DNA of 64,000 bases from NCBI GenBank assembly GCA_035236585.1, contig CP141128.1, positions 25,449,618 to 25,513,617 on the forward strand. The letters run 5' to 3'. The notes beneath the pieces were generated by a model. That model saw only the letters and a program-made list of their open reading frames with translations, was not told where the DNA came from and made no database searches. This document shows positions 24,645 to 36,000 of this stretch, in pieces (positions within the stretch are counted from its first letter, which is position 1; each line of letters opens with the position of its first letter). A program made the translations under genes and the position numbers. The DNA is from Warburgia ugandensis (taxonomy: Eukaryota > Streptophyta > Magnoliopsida > Canellales > Canellaceae).

Positions 24645-25013
24645 ACCCAATCCTCAACATTTTTCAGACACAAAGTAAATACTTAAGGGCAAGGAACGCT
24701 TGTGATAGAAGACACCCAGACTAAGTGCAAGTAAGTAAACCCCCACCTTATCTTTCAATGTTACTTGATTGTAGTTACTCTCTAATAGCTGGGCCTGTGA
24801 CTAACACTTTCTTGGCAATAATGTTAATTTAAAACTTTGCCATGGCTAGATAATTTGAGAATGTGTTTTGACACTCGAGGTTTTTATGAAAGATTGTTTT
24901 CCAAAAGAAAAAGATTTTCATGCTTTTCATACTTATAAAACAAGACATCTTGCCTTTTTCTCAAAATTGCATCATATAAAAACCCAGGTCGTCACACCAT
25001 TGAAGGCATCCAA

Positions 25014-25028
25014 GAGCTCTATTTATAG
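25014..25028 (-). promoter_or_regulatory. TATA box of the minus-strand 3' LTR
   Basis: Plus strand GAGCTCTATTTATAG, reverse complement of CTATAAATAGAGCTC. It is separated from its own downstream leader by the nested solo LTR S2, which begins 22 bp beyond the box in genome order, so normal transcription from it is broken. Confidence 0.75.
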
Positions 25029-25456
25029 AGCTTACAGAGGGTTCTGAAGGGGGGTTTCTACCACCATGGAATGGCGGTGGAGAAACCTCCAGAATGGCAG
25101 TGGTTTCTCCCCTACACACCGCCATTCTAGAAACCTCTAGTAGGTTTGGGAAGAAGGGGGGTGCCCGTATCAAAACGGGTCCCTATTTTCTTAGGCCAAA
25201 TTCGTTTTTAAATTAAATTACAATTTTGCCCTTGAACTTCAAAGGGCCATAACTTGTTCATTTTAACTCCGTTTTGGGTGATTCTAGTCTTGTTGGATTC
25301 CTTTTTCTAAGATGCACCTAAGGGTACCATTCTTAGGACCAAATTTCTGGGTCTAGTCAGGGTGAATAGTGAAATGACCAAAATACCCTTATCTCAAAAA
25401 GTGAACTTTTCATTACCAACTTGGGATTTCAAGGTTACAAAAATGGAGTCCTTACA

Positions 25457-25607
25457 TTCTTACCCCCTGATGAGAATTTTTCCCCCAAAATTCTACGATA
25501 TATATAGTCAAAAGATTTCAAGGTACTTTTCTCGCATTTTTGACTCCAACTCCCAAGTCTCTTCTTCCATGTGCGTATTTCTCCACAACACTTTAACTAA
25601 GTGTATG
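25457..25607 (-). pseudogene. Chromodomain tail and PPT remnant
   Basis: Minus-strand remnant of the 3' end of pol. It matches 55437-55589 of the full-length element: a segment like TYT-LVKVLWRN, then the terminal MREKY region, then the sequence with the purine run CAGGGGG next to the 3' LTR. The fusion to gag removed about 3.1 kb relative to the full-length element. Confidence 0.75.
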
Positions 25608-26604
25608 TCTTGCCCTTTGGAAACTGATCTTCTTTACACTCTTCAACTTTCCTTTTAGGACAATTCCTGGCAAGATGTCCTAATTCTCCACAAGTATAGC
25701 AAATGATGCTGAAAGTGGGACATGGTTTGCCTAAATGATTCTTGTTACACCTAGGGCATGTCTTCCAGTCTGGTCTTCTTCCTTCATTTTCAAACGGCTT
25801 CTTGAAAGGTGGCCTGGGTTCAGATGACTGAAATGGTCTCTTTCCTTCATTTCTCATGGTGTTGGTGTTCTTAGTTTCCTTTATCGCCTGATTCCTTTGA
25901 TAATCTTTTTCGTATAGGGAGGCCATCTCTACAACTTTGGCTACGGTGGAAGGTTGAAAACCTAGAACTCTGTTCCTGTGTCCTGGTTTGAGCCCATCTA
26001 CAAATCTTTCTGCTGCGTCTTCCTCATCAGCACAAGCATGTGGTGCAAATCTTTAGAGGCTGATGAATTTATTTTCATACTGTTGGATAGTCATGTTTCC
26101 TTGTTCTAAGTCCATAAATTCTTTTTCCTTCTCTTTTCTTACGTGTTTAGGATAATATTTGTCATTAAAAACCTTTTTAAATTCTTCCCATCCTATTGTT
26201 TCTTGCTGGTCAAAATAAGTCCTTTCGGCTGTTTCCCCCCAAAAGGTAGCCTCTCCCCTAAACACAAACGTGGCCATGGGTACCTTTCTTTCTTCAGCTA
26301 TGTTCATGGCTTTAAATATCTTTCCAATATCCATTAACCATTTTTCAGCTGTAGATGCTTCATCTTCTCTTGTGAATGAGGGAGGTAATTTTTGAAATCT
26401 TTCTAACTGAACCTCAGTCCTATATATTGCTTCATCAGGGGAAGGATCTCATGTGGTAGGGGTTTGGGTTTGTTGATTACTCATGTTTCGTTCCATATGC
26501 TGTAGGAATAGCTGGAATAATACAGCCATCCCATTGCCCGACCCAGTGGAGTCCACTGGTGGGGCTTCAGGTCTTGGAGCATTGCTTACTTTCTTTCTAA
26601 GCAT
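25608..26604 (-). pseudogene. gag pseudogene of the compound element
   Basis: Capsid/nucleocapsid polyprotein of a Ty3/gypsy chromovirus. The start codon (26604) is directly preceded by TTACAG, as in the full-length element. One frame runs the whole length with only two stops: TGA (26451-26449) early, where the other copy has a Glu codon, and TAA (26055-26053). The central part reads as retrotransposon gag (for example MDIGKIFKAMNIAEERK, later FRGEATFWGETAERTYFDQQ). A CCHC zinc knuckle CYTCGELGHLARNC follows, with a second Cys pair upstream (KTCPRCNKNHLGKPC). Shortly after the knuckle, near 25608, gag is fused to the tail of the integrase/chromodomain region, so protease, RT, RNase H and most of integrase are absent. 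This is the better preserved of the two gag copies here. Confidence 0.85.
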
Positions 26605-26727
26605 CTGTAAATCACAAAATAATTCACAAGACCTTAGTATGTGTTATCCTATTACCCCTTAATCTTTCATGGATGAAACTTGATTATAAGTTATTCTCCT
26701 CATAATTGGGCCGTGAGTAATGTCAAA

Positions 26728-26743
26728 CCGCACTCTGATACCA
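26728..26743 (-). promoter_or_regulatory. Primer-binding site of the compound element
   Basis: Minus strand TGGTATCAGAGTGCGG, two bases after the LTR end (GTCGCA). TGGTATCAGAG is the standard plant element match to initiator tRNA-Met. It fixes the LTR/internal boundary at 26746/26745. Confidence 0.88.
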
Positions 26744-26745
26744 AC

Positions 26746-29518
26746 TGCGACTACCCGGGTTTTATATGATGCAAATTTCACAAAAAGGCGAGATCTCTTG
26801 TTTTAGAAATATGAAATGCGTGAAAAACTTTTGTTTTGGAAAGCAATCTTTCATATAAAACCCCGAGTGTCAAAACACATTTTCAAATCATATAGCCATG
26901 GCATAGTTTTAAATCAACTCTATTCCCAGGAAAGTGTTAGTCACAGCCCCAGCTACAGAGAGTAACGACAATCAAGTAACATTCATTGAAAGATAAGGTA
27001 GGGGTTTACTGACTTGTGCTTAATTCGGATGTTCTCTGTCCCGGGTCTGTTGCGGGTATATCTTGTCCTTAAATGTTTACTTGTATCTGAAAAATAACTA
27101 TGGATTGGGTGAGTATACACTATACTCAGTAGGAGTCTATCACTTCTAGTTTTACAATGCATGCTATGTTTTAAAACCATATGTTCTTTAAACCATGAGC
27201 ATGTTTGGACACTCATGTTCAAAAGCCATTGTCAAAATAGAATACTGACAACTTAAAGAATCGCATAATCTAAGTCAAAAGTAGCATAGATATCATAAAC
27301 ATATATGATATGCATAAGGTGCTCAGCTGAATTCAACTCATGGATCTATGGTATGGTCGACCATCCTCATGTCATGCCATATGCAATGCAAGTAAATCCT
27401 CAAAAACATAGGGCACACTATGCCCATGACCTCATCGCCGTGTCGACCCCGGGCACGTAGGGACTCTCGGTCATAGCCTCCGTGGCACATATGACACTTC
27501 GATCGGGTGCCGTGACACCAGTTGTAGTCCTCGGTACCACTCAGCAATCGAAGTAAGCACATGCCTTTTTGGCATAGTACCCTTTCCACCTATAGTGGTA
27601 GAGGCTGGGAGGCCACCCTGAACCTCTCAACATAGCGCCCACGGGCTTACTAGCCCAAATCATATGTGATCAAGTAACCAAAAACCTCTTTTTCAAAACA
27701 TGTCCTCTTTGGGTCCCTCACAAGTGCCTGGCCCTCACAAGTGCCTACCCAGTGTCTTTTGGGCACTCCAACGACTTTTGGTAACCCTCAAGGATGTGCA
27801 TTTATTCAAAAACTTAATAATCACAAAGCATGCAATTTATGCACTCGGTTGCAAAACATGCATGCAACGCATAAAATATGCTCATGCTAGTATCGCATTC
27901 AGAGTCATAACCCTACCTAGAAGCCTGATAGCCTAGAAGCCAGCCAGCCTAGAAGCCTGTCAGCTCTCTCTGGCCTGCCCTCATCGCCCATGGCTACGCT
28001 TATCATATAGACAACAATCCTCTTTCAAAACATGTCTATGCATGTAAAACATGTCTTCGCAATCTATGCGCAATGTATTTTTCATATGTATGCTAAGTTC
28101 ATTTATGAAATCAATTCATGCTAAGCAGGTCATGTGCATGAGAACATGTTACTTAAAAACATGCATTAGAAAGCAACCATGACTCAAAACACGGATTCTC
28201 AAAACATCATGGGTTCTTTTTAAAAGTCTAGTAGCGATAGAACACCTACCTGGTTTGATTGCACTAATCCCTTGTCCTCGTACGTTCCTGGACATGGTTT
28301 AGAGGAAAAAGGTTAGCTTGGCCTATTTCTATAGGCTCTAGAATAGTTTACCTCACTACTTTGGCATTAAGGGTTCATTCCCATGCCTAAGGGCCTCCTA
28401 AGGTCCCCAACTGGGCTTTGGTATAGTCAGGTTTGCAAAGGTTTAGTGGCCCCACGCCTCTATCATGGTTAAAGGGTCATGCCATCCTTAGATAGGAGCT
28501 TGATTAGGTATTTTATAGTTAGGGTGTGCATGTGTCGTCGATATAGACATAACGCCTCTTGCGGCCCCTCACTGGGAGTCCTAGAACTCAAGTTATGGGC
28601 AATTTTGTGTTAAGAATACATAGAAGGCCCATACTAGGCGAGAGTCCAGGATGCTAATGCGTCCCGCGTCAGTGGCGTACACCCCACCGAGTGCATCTAC
28701 AGACGCATCAGGCTTCCATCCCTCCTCGTTTGCTGGCGTGTCCACGGACATGCCCGTTGGTTTTCCTTTAACGCGGTCAGCGTGTTTTGGTGCTGTGGTG
28801 ACCTGGGCGTCCTTGGGATGCCCTGGTTTAACCCTGTCGAACTAGTACGTCCCAAGCACCTTCCCTAGGTCCATTGTGGCTCCCTAGAGCCCTGTTTTGC
28901 ATGGTTTCTCATGCAAAAACTTAGGAAAATTCATCCTAAGACTAAGGGGGAGATGGGTTTGGAGTGGTTTAAGGCGTACCTGGTTCGTGGCCAGGTATTT
29001 TTCACGTTTTCTCCTCTTGCCTACTTCTCCAAGATGGGTTTTTCCCAGGGTTTTGGGCTGCCATTGGAGGCGTCCAAGAGCTTTATTTATAGACTTACAG
29101 AGGGTTCTGGAGGGGGTTTCTACCCCCATGGAATGGCAGTGGAGAAACCTCCAAAATGGTTGTGGTTTCTCCCCTGCACACCGCTTTTCTAGAAACTTCC
29201 AATAGGTTTGGGAAGAAGGGGGGTGCCCGTATCAAAATGGGTCCCTGTTTTCTCAGGCCAAATTCGTTTTTAAATTAAATTACAATTTTGCCCTTGAACT
29301 TCAAACGGCTATAACTTGCTCATTTTAACTTTGTTTTGGGTGATTCTGGTCTTGTTAGATTCCCTTTTTCGAGAAGCACCTAAGGCCACCATTCTTAGGG
29401 CCAAATTTTTCGGTCTAGCGAGAGTGAACAGTGAAATGACTAAAATACACTTATCTCAAAAAGTGAACTTTTCATTACCAACTTGGGATTTCAAGGTTAC
29501 AAAAATGGAGTCCTTACA
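26746..29518 (-). mobile_element. Middle LTR of the compound element
   Basis: 2773 bp, minus strand, from GGAGTCCTTACA (29518, LTR start) to TGCGACTACCC (26746, LTR end, next to the PBS). It contains the TATA box at 29078-29092, the CpG-rich leader about 28640-28850 with a partly decayed hairpin (28822-28845), and the 17-bp palindrome near 27110. Confidence 0.88.
29078..29092 (-). promoter_or_regulatory. TATA box of the middle LTR
   Basis: Plus strand GAGCTTTATTTATAG, one change from the consensus. Confidence 0.7.
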
Positions 29519-29523
29519 TTAAC
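29519..29523 (-). other. 5-bp LTR-LTR junction spacer
   Basis: Minus strand GTTAA between one LTR ending TCATCACA and the next beginning TGTAAGG. GTT equals the first bases after an LTR (before and into the PBS), and AA equals the last bases before a 3' LTR. This resembles the junction of two cDNA ends. Confidence 0.75.
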
Positions 29524-31529
29524 TGTGATGACCCGGGTTTTATATGATGCACAATTCATCAAAAGGGGAGATCTCTTGTTTTAGAAATATGAAATGCATG
29601 AAAATCTTTTGTTTTGGAAAGTAATCTTTCGTATAAAACCCTGAGTGTTAAAACAGATTTTCAAATAATATAGCCATGGCATAGTTTTGAATCAACTTTA
29701 TTTCCAAGAAAATGTTGGTCACAGCCCCAGCTACAGAGAGTAACTACAATCAAGTGACATTCATTGAAAGATAAGGTAGAGGTTTACTGACTTGTACTTA
29801 ATTCGGATGTTCTCTGTCGCAGGTCTGTCACCGATATATCCTGTCCTTAAGTGTTTACTTGTATCAGAAAAATAATTAAGGATTGGGTGAGTATACACTA
29901 TACTCACTAGGAGTCTATCACTGGTAGTTTTACAATGCATGCTATGTTTTAAAACCATATGTTCTTTAAACCATGTGCATGTTTGGACACTCATGTTCAA
30001 AAGCCATTGTTAAAATAGAATACTGACAACTTAAAGAATCGCATAATCCAAGTCAAAAGTAGCATAGATATCATAAACATATATGATATGCATAAGATGC
30101 TTAGCTGAATTCAACTCATGGATCTATGGTATGGTCGACCATCCTCATGTCATGCCATATGCAATGCAAGTAAATCCTCAAAAACATAGGACACACTATG
30201 CCCACGATCTCATCCCCGTGTCGACCCCAGGCACCTAATAGCAATAGAACACCTACCTGGTTTGGTTGCGCTAGTCCCCTTGCCTCGTATGTTCCTGGAC
30301 ATGGTTTAGGGGAAAAAGGTTAGCTTGGCCTATTTCTATAAGTTCTAGAACAATTTGCCTCACTACTTAGGCATTAAGGGTTCATTCCCATACCTAAGGG
30401 CTTCCTAAGGTCCCTAACTAGGCCTTGGTATAGTCAGGTTTGCAAAGGTTTAGTGTCCTCGCGCCACTATCTTGGTTTAAGGGTCATGCCATCCTTATAT
30501 AGGGGCTTCATCAGGTATTTAATGGTTTCGGTGTGCACGTGCCGTCGATACTGATACAACACCTCTTGCGGCGCCTCAATCGGAGTCCGAGAACTCAAGT
30601 TATGGGCAATTTTGTGTGAAGAATACATAGATGGCCCATACGAGGAGGGAGTCCGGGATGCTAACACGTCCCGCGTCAGTAGCGCGCACCCACTGGGCGC
30701 GTCTGTAGACGCACTGGGCTTCCGTCCCTCCTTCTCGTCTGCTGGCGCATCCACAGATGCGCCCGTTGGTTTTCCTTTAATGCGGTTAGCTCGTTTTGGC
30801 GCTGTGGTGACCTGAGCATCCTTGGGACGCCCTGGTTAGACCCTGTCGAACCAGTATGCCCCAGGTACCTTCCCTGGGTCAATTGTGGCTCCCTAAAGCC
30901 CTGTTTTCCATGGTTTCTCATGCAAAAACTTAGGGAAATTCATCTTAAGACTGAGGGGGAGATGGGTTTGGAGTGGTTTAAGGCATACATGGTTCGTGAC
31001 CGGGTATTTTTCACGTTTTCTCCTCTTGCCTGCTTCTCCAAGATGGGTTTTTTCCAGGGTTTTCGGCTGCCATTGGATGCATCCAAGAGCTCTATTTATA
31101 GAGCTTACAGAGGGTTTTGGAGGGGGGTTTCTACTGCCATGGAATGGCAGTGGAGAAACCTTCAGAATGGCGGTGGTTTCTCCCCTGTACACTGCCATTC
31201 TAGAAACATTCAGTAGGTTTGGGAAGAAGGGGGGTGCCCGTATCAAAACGGGTCCCTGTTTTCTCAGGCTAAATTTGTTTTTAAATAAAATTATAATTTT
31301 GCCCTTGAACTTCAAAGGGCCATAAGTTGCTCATTTTAACTCTGTTTTGGGTGATTCTGGTCTTGTTGGATTCCTTTTTCAGAGATGTACCTAGTGGCAC
31401 CATTCTCAGGACCAAATTTTTGGGTCTAGTCAGGGTGAACAGTGAAATGACCCAAATACCCTTATCTCAAAAAGTGAACTTTTCATTACCAACTTGGGAT
31501 TTCAAGGTTACAAAAATGGATTCCTTACA
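29524..31529 (-). mobile_element. Third LTR of the compound element
   Basis: 2006 bp, minus strand. Shorter than its neighbours because an internal part is missing near 30230-30240: the sequence goes directly from the GTCGACCCCAGGCACCTA region to TAGCAATAGAACACC, skipping roughly 0.75 kb present in the middle LTR. TATA box at 31087-31101; leader hairpin about 30831-30853 (CTGGTTAGAC / GTCGAACCAG, one mismatch). Confidence 0.87.
31087..31101 (-). promoter_or_regulatory. TATA box of the third LTR
   Basis: Plus strand GAGCTCTATTTATAG, the intact consensus on the minus strand. Confidence 0.78.
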
Positions 31530-31581
31530 AAAATGGATTCCATATGAAGTCGTTATGGGACCACAAAGTCAGGGCTATTTC
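31530..31581 (+). repeat. 52-bp satellite island between two elements
   Basis: TSD copy AAAAT followed by the monomer sequence that continues the unit broken at 20580 (GGATTCCATATGAAG to GGGCTATTTC). It separates two minus-strand elements. Confidence 0.9.
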
Positions 31582-33037
31582 TATGACGACCCGGGTTTTT
31601 CCATGCATTTTTAAATGGAAGATTTAATTCCTAAGGCGGGATGCATCCCTATTTGAAAACCATTTTATAAAGCCACGCAATGTAGCAAATAATCTTTTGT
31701 TTTTAAACTCATTTTGAAAACCTCGAGTGTCATTTGCTTTCTCAACCACCAAAGTAGTTTTTTGGAAAACTTCAAAAATCATAAATGTTTTTCCCAGGTC
31801 TATCCAGTCACAGCTCACAACCCAACTGTAAATAAATACAAGTACATGTCCAAAGGGTAGAGTATTTACTTACGTGTATAATTGTTTCCTTTTGATTTTT
31901 CTTGCTCGTAGCACTAACATAGGTGTCCTCTACTCGTTGATGGAACTATCCTGAAAAAATGTTAATGATAGGGTGAGTATATACTATACTCAGTAGGAGT
32001 CTATCACTACTAGTTTTACATTGTCAAATTGGAATACTGACGACATAAAGAATAACATAATCTAAGTCGAAAGTATCATATATCATAAACATAATGATAT
32101 GTATAAGATGTTCAACTGAGTCCAACTCATGGATATTTGGTAAGGTGAACCAACCTCATGTCATGCCATATGCAATGCAAGTAAATTCTCAAACCATAGG
32201 GTCCAACTATGCCCACGACCTCGCCGCCATGTGGTCCCCGGGTACATGAGGACACTCGGTCATAGCCTACACAGGGCATATGACACATCGACCCAGTGTT
32301 GTGACACCAGTGGTAGCCCCCTGTACCACATGCAATCGACCTAGGGAGATTGCCCTTTTTGGGCGTGGTACCCATTCCACCTAATAGTGGTAGAGGCTGG
32401 AGGCCAACCCAGACCTCTCGGCATAGCGCCCACGAGCTTATTATCCCAAATCATATAAGTTCAAATAAGCAAAAACCTCTTTTTCAAGACCTGTCCTCTT
32501 TGGGTCCCTCACAACTGCCTGGCCCTCACAACTGCCTACCCAGTGTCTTTTGGGCACTCCAGCGTCTTTTGGTAACCCTCAAGGACATGCAATTTTTCAA
32601 GAACTCAATGCTCACAAATCATGCAATATATGCAATTGTTTGCAAAACATGTCTATGCATAATGTATTTTTCATATGCATGCTGAATTCTTTTATAAGAT
32701 TAAGTCATGCTATACAGGTCATATAACTTATACTTAAAACATGCAATCTCAAAACAATCATGGCTCTTTTTAAAAGTCTAGTAGTGATAGAGCACCTACC
32801 TCAAAGTCTCCTCCTTTATCACTTCAACCCGTCCCTAGGTCTCATTTATAAACTCCTGGGTATGAATGGATACAAGGAGTCCTTATTAATTTCATTCTAT
32901 TTAGACATTAGATCGCTAGATCTGCCTTTAAGGGTCCATGGTCCTTGCCTAATTTATTGTTAGGCTAGATCCTATGATATGGATCTACTATTCAATAGTC
33001 AAACTCTATAAATTATCCTCTGATCCTAACTTTAAAG

Positions 33038-36000
33038 TGTAATGACCATGAATTTTTGTAAATTATTAAGGAAAATTAATAAAGTTTGAATTTTTAGAAA
33101 TTCTGGGCTGGAATATTAGGTTATTGAAAATTCTCTTTTTATAGAGATTATATTATAAATTAAAATATAGAAATTATGGATGTACTTGGAAAACTGATCG
33201 AAACAACATTAAGTACGTTCAATACTAAGTTAAAATGAAAATTCCTTAATTTTTCCATTTGAGGGTAAAATGGTAATTTTACCCATATCCCATATCCAAG
33301 AAATAAGACCTCAATATTCATGAATTACTTAGAAATACGATTCCAACGCCACTAAGTATGCTCAATTCCGAGTTCGGACAAATATTGCCTATTATTCTCC
33401 AATTTTGGAGTTAAAAGGGCAAAAAGGTCTTTTCACATAAAAGTGGGGCCCACAAAGTGGGCCAACGTTCTACAAGTACCAATAATTGCTCAGTGTATTA
33501 TTGCTGGTAGTGGAGATTGTAGTGGGAATCGAGAATGCATTAGTAATTAAAAATTCTAAAGTAATAAAATATCTTATTAAAAGAAATGATAAAAAATTCA
33601 AATTTGACAAAAATTTTCACAACTTTAACCACGAAATTTCTAAATCATCCCTGGAATTTCAGCCCCAAATTCCCCTTCGTCCCTCCCCAAACTCTCTTTT
33701 CCTTATTTCTCTCTCCTCTTTCTAATTGGAACAAGAGACCTAAAGTCAATTAAGCACTCCGTTCCGAAAAGAATCTCATCAATTTCACCATCCATAACAT
33801 CCTGTACTACAGTATATACAAAATCCCCAAATCAATTTCAAGATCCAACGGTTCCAACAACAAAAAATCACAAAAAGGTGGATAGTCGGGCTATATTATC
33901 ATCAACCAGTAATTCTCTCAAATTGGGCATCAATTATATTGTTTTTCTTCAATCTGGTAGGTGGAACTACTTCCCATACATATTTATTATGTTTTAGTGT
34001 AATTTTTATTTTTCTGTAATTTAATTTGAATGAAAAATGATAAAAATAAAGTAAATACCAGACCCTTCAATTTATGTTGATAGAGAGCTCAAAGGGAAAT
34101 TCTGAGCTTTCCAATCAATCCAGAAGGGCCAAAAACCCCAAGGGTACAATTTTCAAAAAAATCTAACAAGGTTTGGACCCTCAATTGAGAGAGATTAATT
34201 CTGTGGGGCCCAGATCAAATCTGGACCCTAGGAATGGCTGTAAACTTCAATTTAAGATTGTGGAGCCATATCAACTCCAAATTGAGATCAGAAAGAAGCT
34301 ATGGAAAGCTTGTAATGTCTAATTTCTAATGAAGTCATAATATTTCTAAAAATTATTTCTGAATTATTCTGTGTTTTGGAAATAATTGTCCAATTTCTAA
34401 GATCTTCAAGATCTGAGGTGATCAAATCTTGGAAATTTATTTTAGTGATGATATAATAATGTAATATCTATGGTTAATTTGGATAGATCTTGGATAAAAT
34501 AGGAGATCTACCCTTTATGGTAGAAAAACCCTTAAAAAAAAATACAAAGGGACCCACTTGATCAATGAGATCAAGTATGATCAGATCCTTGGGATGGATT
34601 AAAGGGATGATATTATGATGGAATCCAGTTAGATCATGGATGAAATGTGAGAAAATCAAGTGGATATGATTTTTGGATCTTAATGGATTAAAAGCCCTAA
34701 AGGTAATTAAAACCCTTAATCTAAAGGAAAACACGTAAGATCTAATGGTTGGATCATATTTAAAGATTTATAATAATCTTAACAAAATTAGTTTAATTGT
34801 CTTTTATTGGATATAGAAGTGTAAATGTGATTTATGTTTTAAGTTTTAATTGTCTTTTATTGGATATAGAAGTGTAAATGTGATTTATGTTCTAAGTTAG
34901 AAAGTATGATAGTGTAATCTTTAAATTTTAGTATGATATGCCCTAAATGAGTAATTTATTAGTAGATTTGATTATCTTAGGATCATGTTAGTGTAAATTA
35001 GGATTTAAACATGATTTCATTATGATAGAAGATGTGTTTCATAACTTAGGATCATGTTAGTTTTATTTCACTAGCTTAAGTTACATTCATAGGAAGAATG
35101 TTAGTATATAGTTGTTAAACTTATATTTGATTTATGCTTTCAAGTTGATGATTTACTTATTGTCAAATTTTATTCAATTGTTAAGTAATTATTAAGATAT
35201 AAGGAGCATAAATCACCAAAAATGTAAACTAATGAAATATAGAAATTCATGGACAACTAAGATGAATGAATGGTTTTGACTTAATAAGGGCTATAGTTAG
35301 TAGGACAATATAAGGAATGATTTATCATTTCCTTGGCCCAAAGTACGAAAATAATGAACATCCATGGATGACATTGTGCATATCCATGGAAATTAATTAA
35401 AATCAATTAGAGAAGGGACTTAAGGTAAAGAGCTCATAGGAACCTTGTCAAAGGTTGAGCTAGTACCACTCCAGTGGACTTTGAACATTGTGGTTATAGG
35501 GGATATACAAGAGCCAAGTGCTGTTCACTCACCTCCCATTGACGTAAGAGAGGTCTAAATGCCTCCTTACATGAGGGTTGTATTAACCACTTTTTGAGCA
35601 GACTTTAACTGGTAAGTACTGGTCATCCTGAAATAAGGAGGAGTTGTCTAGTGATAGGAAGAAATAAATTATCTTCAACCAAGTAAGACACTAACTGGTT
35701 GAATAATAATAAGAACATAAAAAGATAGCAAATTATCTAACCCTAATAAAAATAGTAAGTGAGATAAGGATGATCAAACAAGATGAGATCTTGTATGATC
35801 AAAAACAATAAGGAAAAAGAAACATCAATGTAAATTAGATTGTTATGTATGATATAGATAGTATTTGTATAGATGATATTAAACCCATGGATATATGATA
35901 TTCAAGGAAGAAAGATTCAAATCATCCTACACAAGGATGATCAAAAGACCATGTAGTATGTACCCTTGATTAGAAAAATGACATTATACATATGATTTGA

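Larger units (their letters stand above)
22437..24996 (+). mobile_element. Nested solo LTR S2
   Basis: Plus-strand LTR of 2560 bp inserted in the minus-strand LTR around it, with a perfect 5-bp duplication CCATT (22432-22436 and 24997-25001). Starts TGTAATGACTCC, ends CCAGGTCGTCACA. It has the TATA box (22863-22877), a perfect leader hairpin (23111-23133), an (AT)9 tract (24483-24500) and the 17-bp palindrome (24628-24644). A clean insertion and a two-LTR recombination explain it fully. Confidence 0.93.
20581..25456 (-). mobile_element. 3' LTR of the compound element (interrupted)
   Basis: Minus-strand LTR, end TATGACGACC on the plus strand and start at GGAGTCCTTACA (25456). Without the nested solo LTR and one copy of its duplication it is about 2311 bp. 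Parts of its leader are damaged: the hairpin sequence near 22195-22215 is incomplete. TATA box at 25014-25028. Confidence 0.85.
20581..31529 (-). mobile_element. Compound three-LTR chromovirus insertion, minus strand
   Basis: Read on the minus strand: LTR (31529-29524), 5-bp spacer GTTAA (29523-29519), LTR (29518-26746), PBS and internal remnant (26745-25457), LTR (25456-20581). The whole block has a 5-bp target-site duplication AAAAT (20576-20580 and 31530-31534), and the satellite reads continuously when it is removed. It therefore behaves as one insertion event or as the product of recombination that kept the outer ends. The internal region keeps only gag and the last part of the chromodomain. 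The 20581-25456 LTR was later split by a plus-strand solo LTR (22437-24996). Confidence 0.88.
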
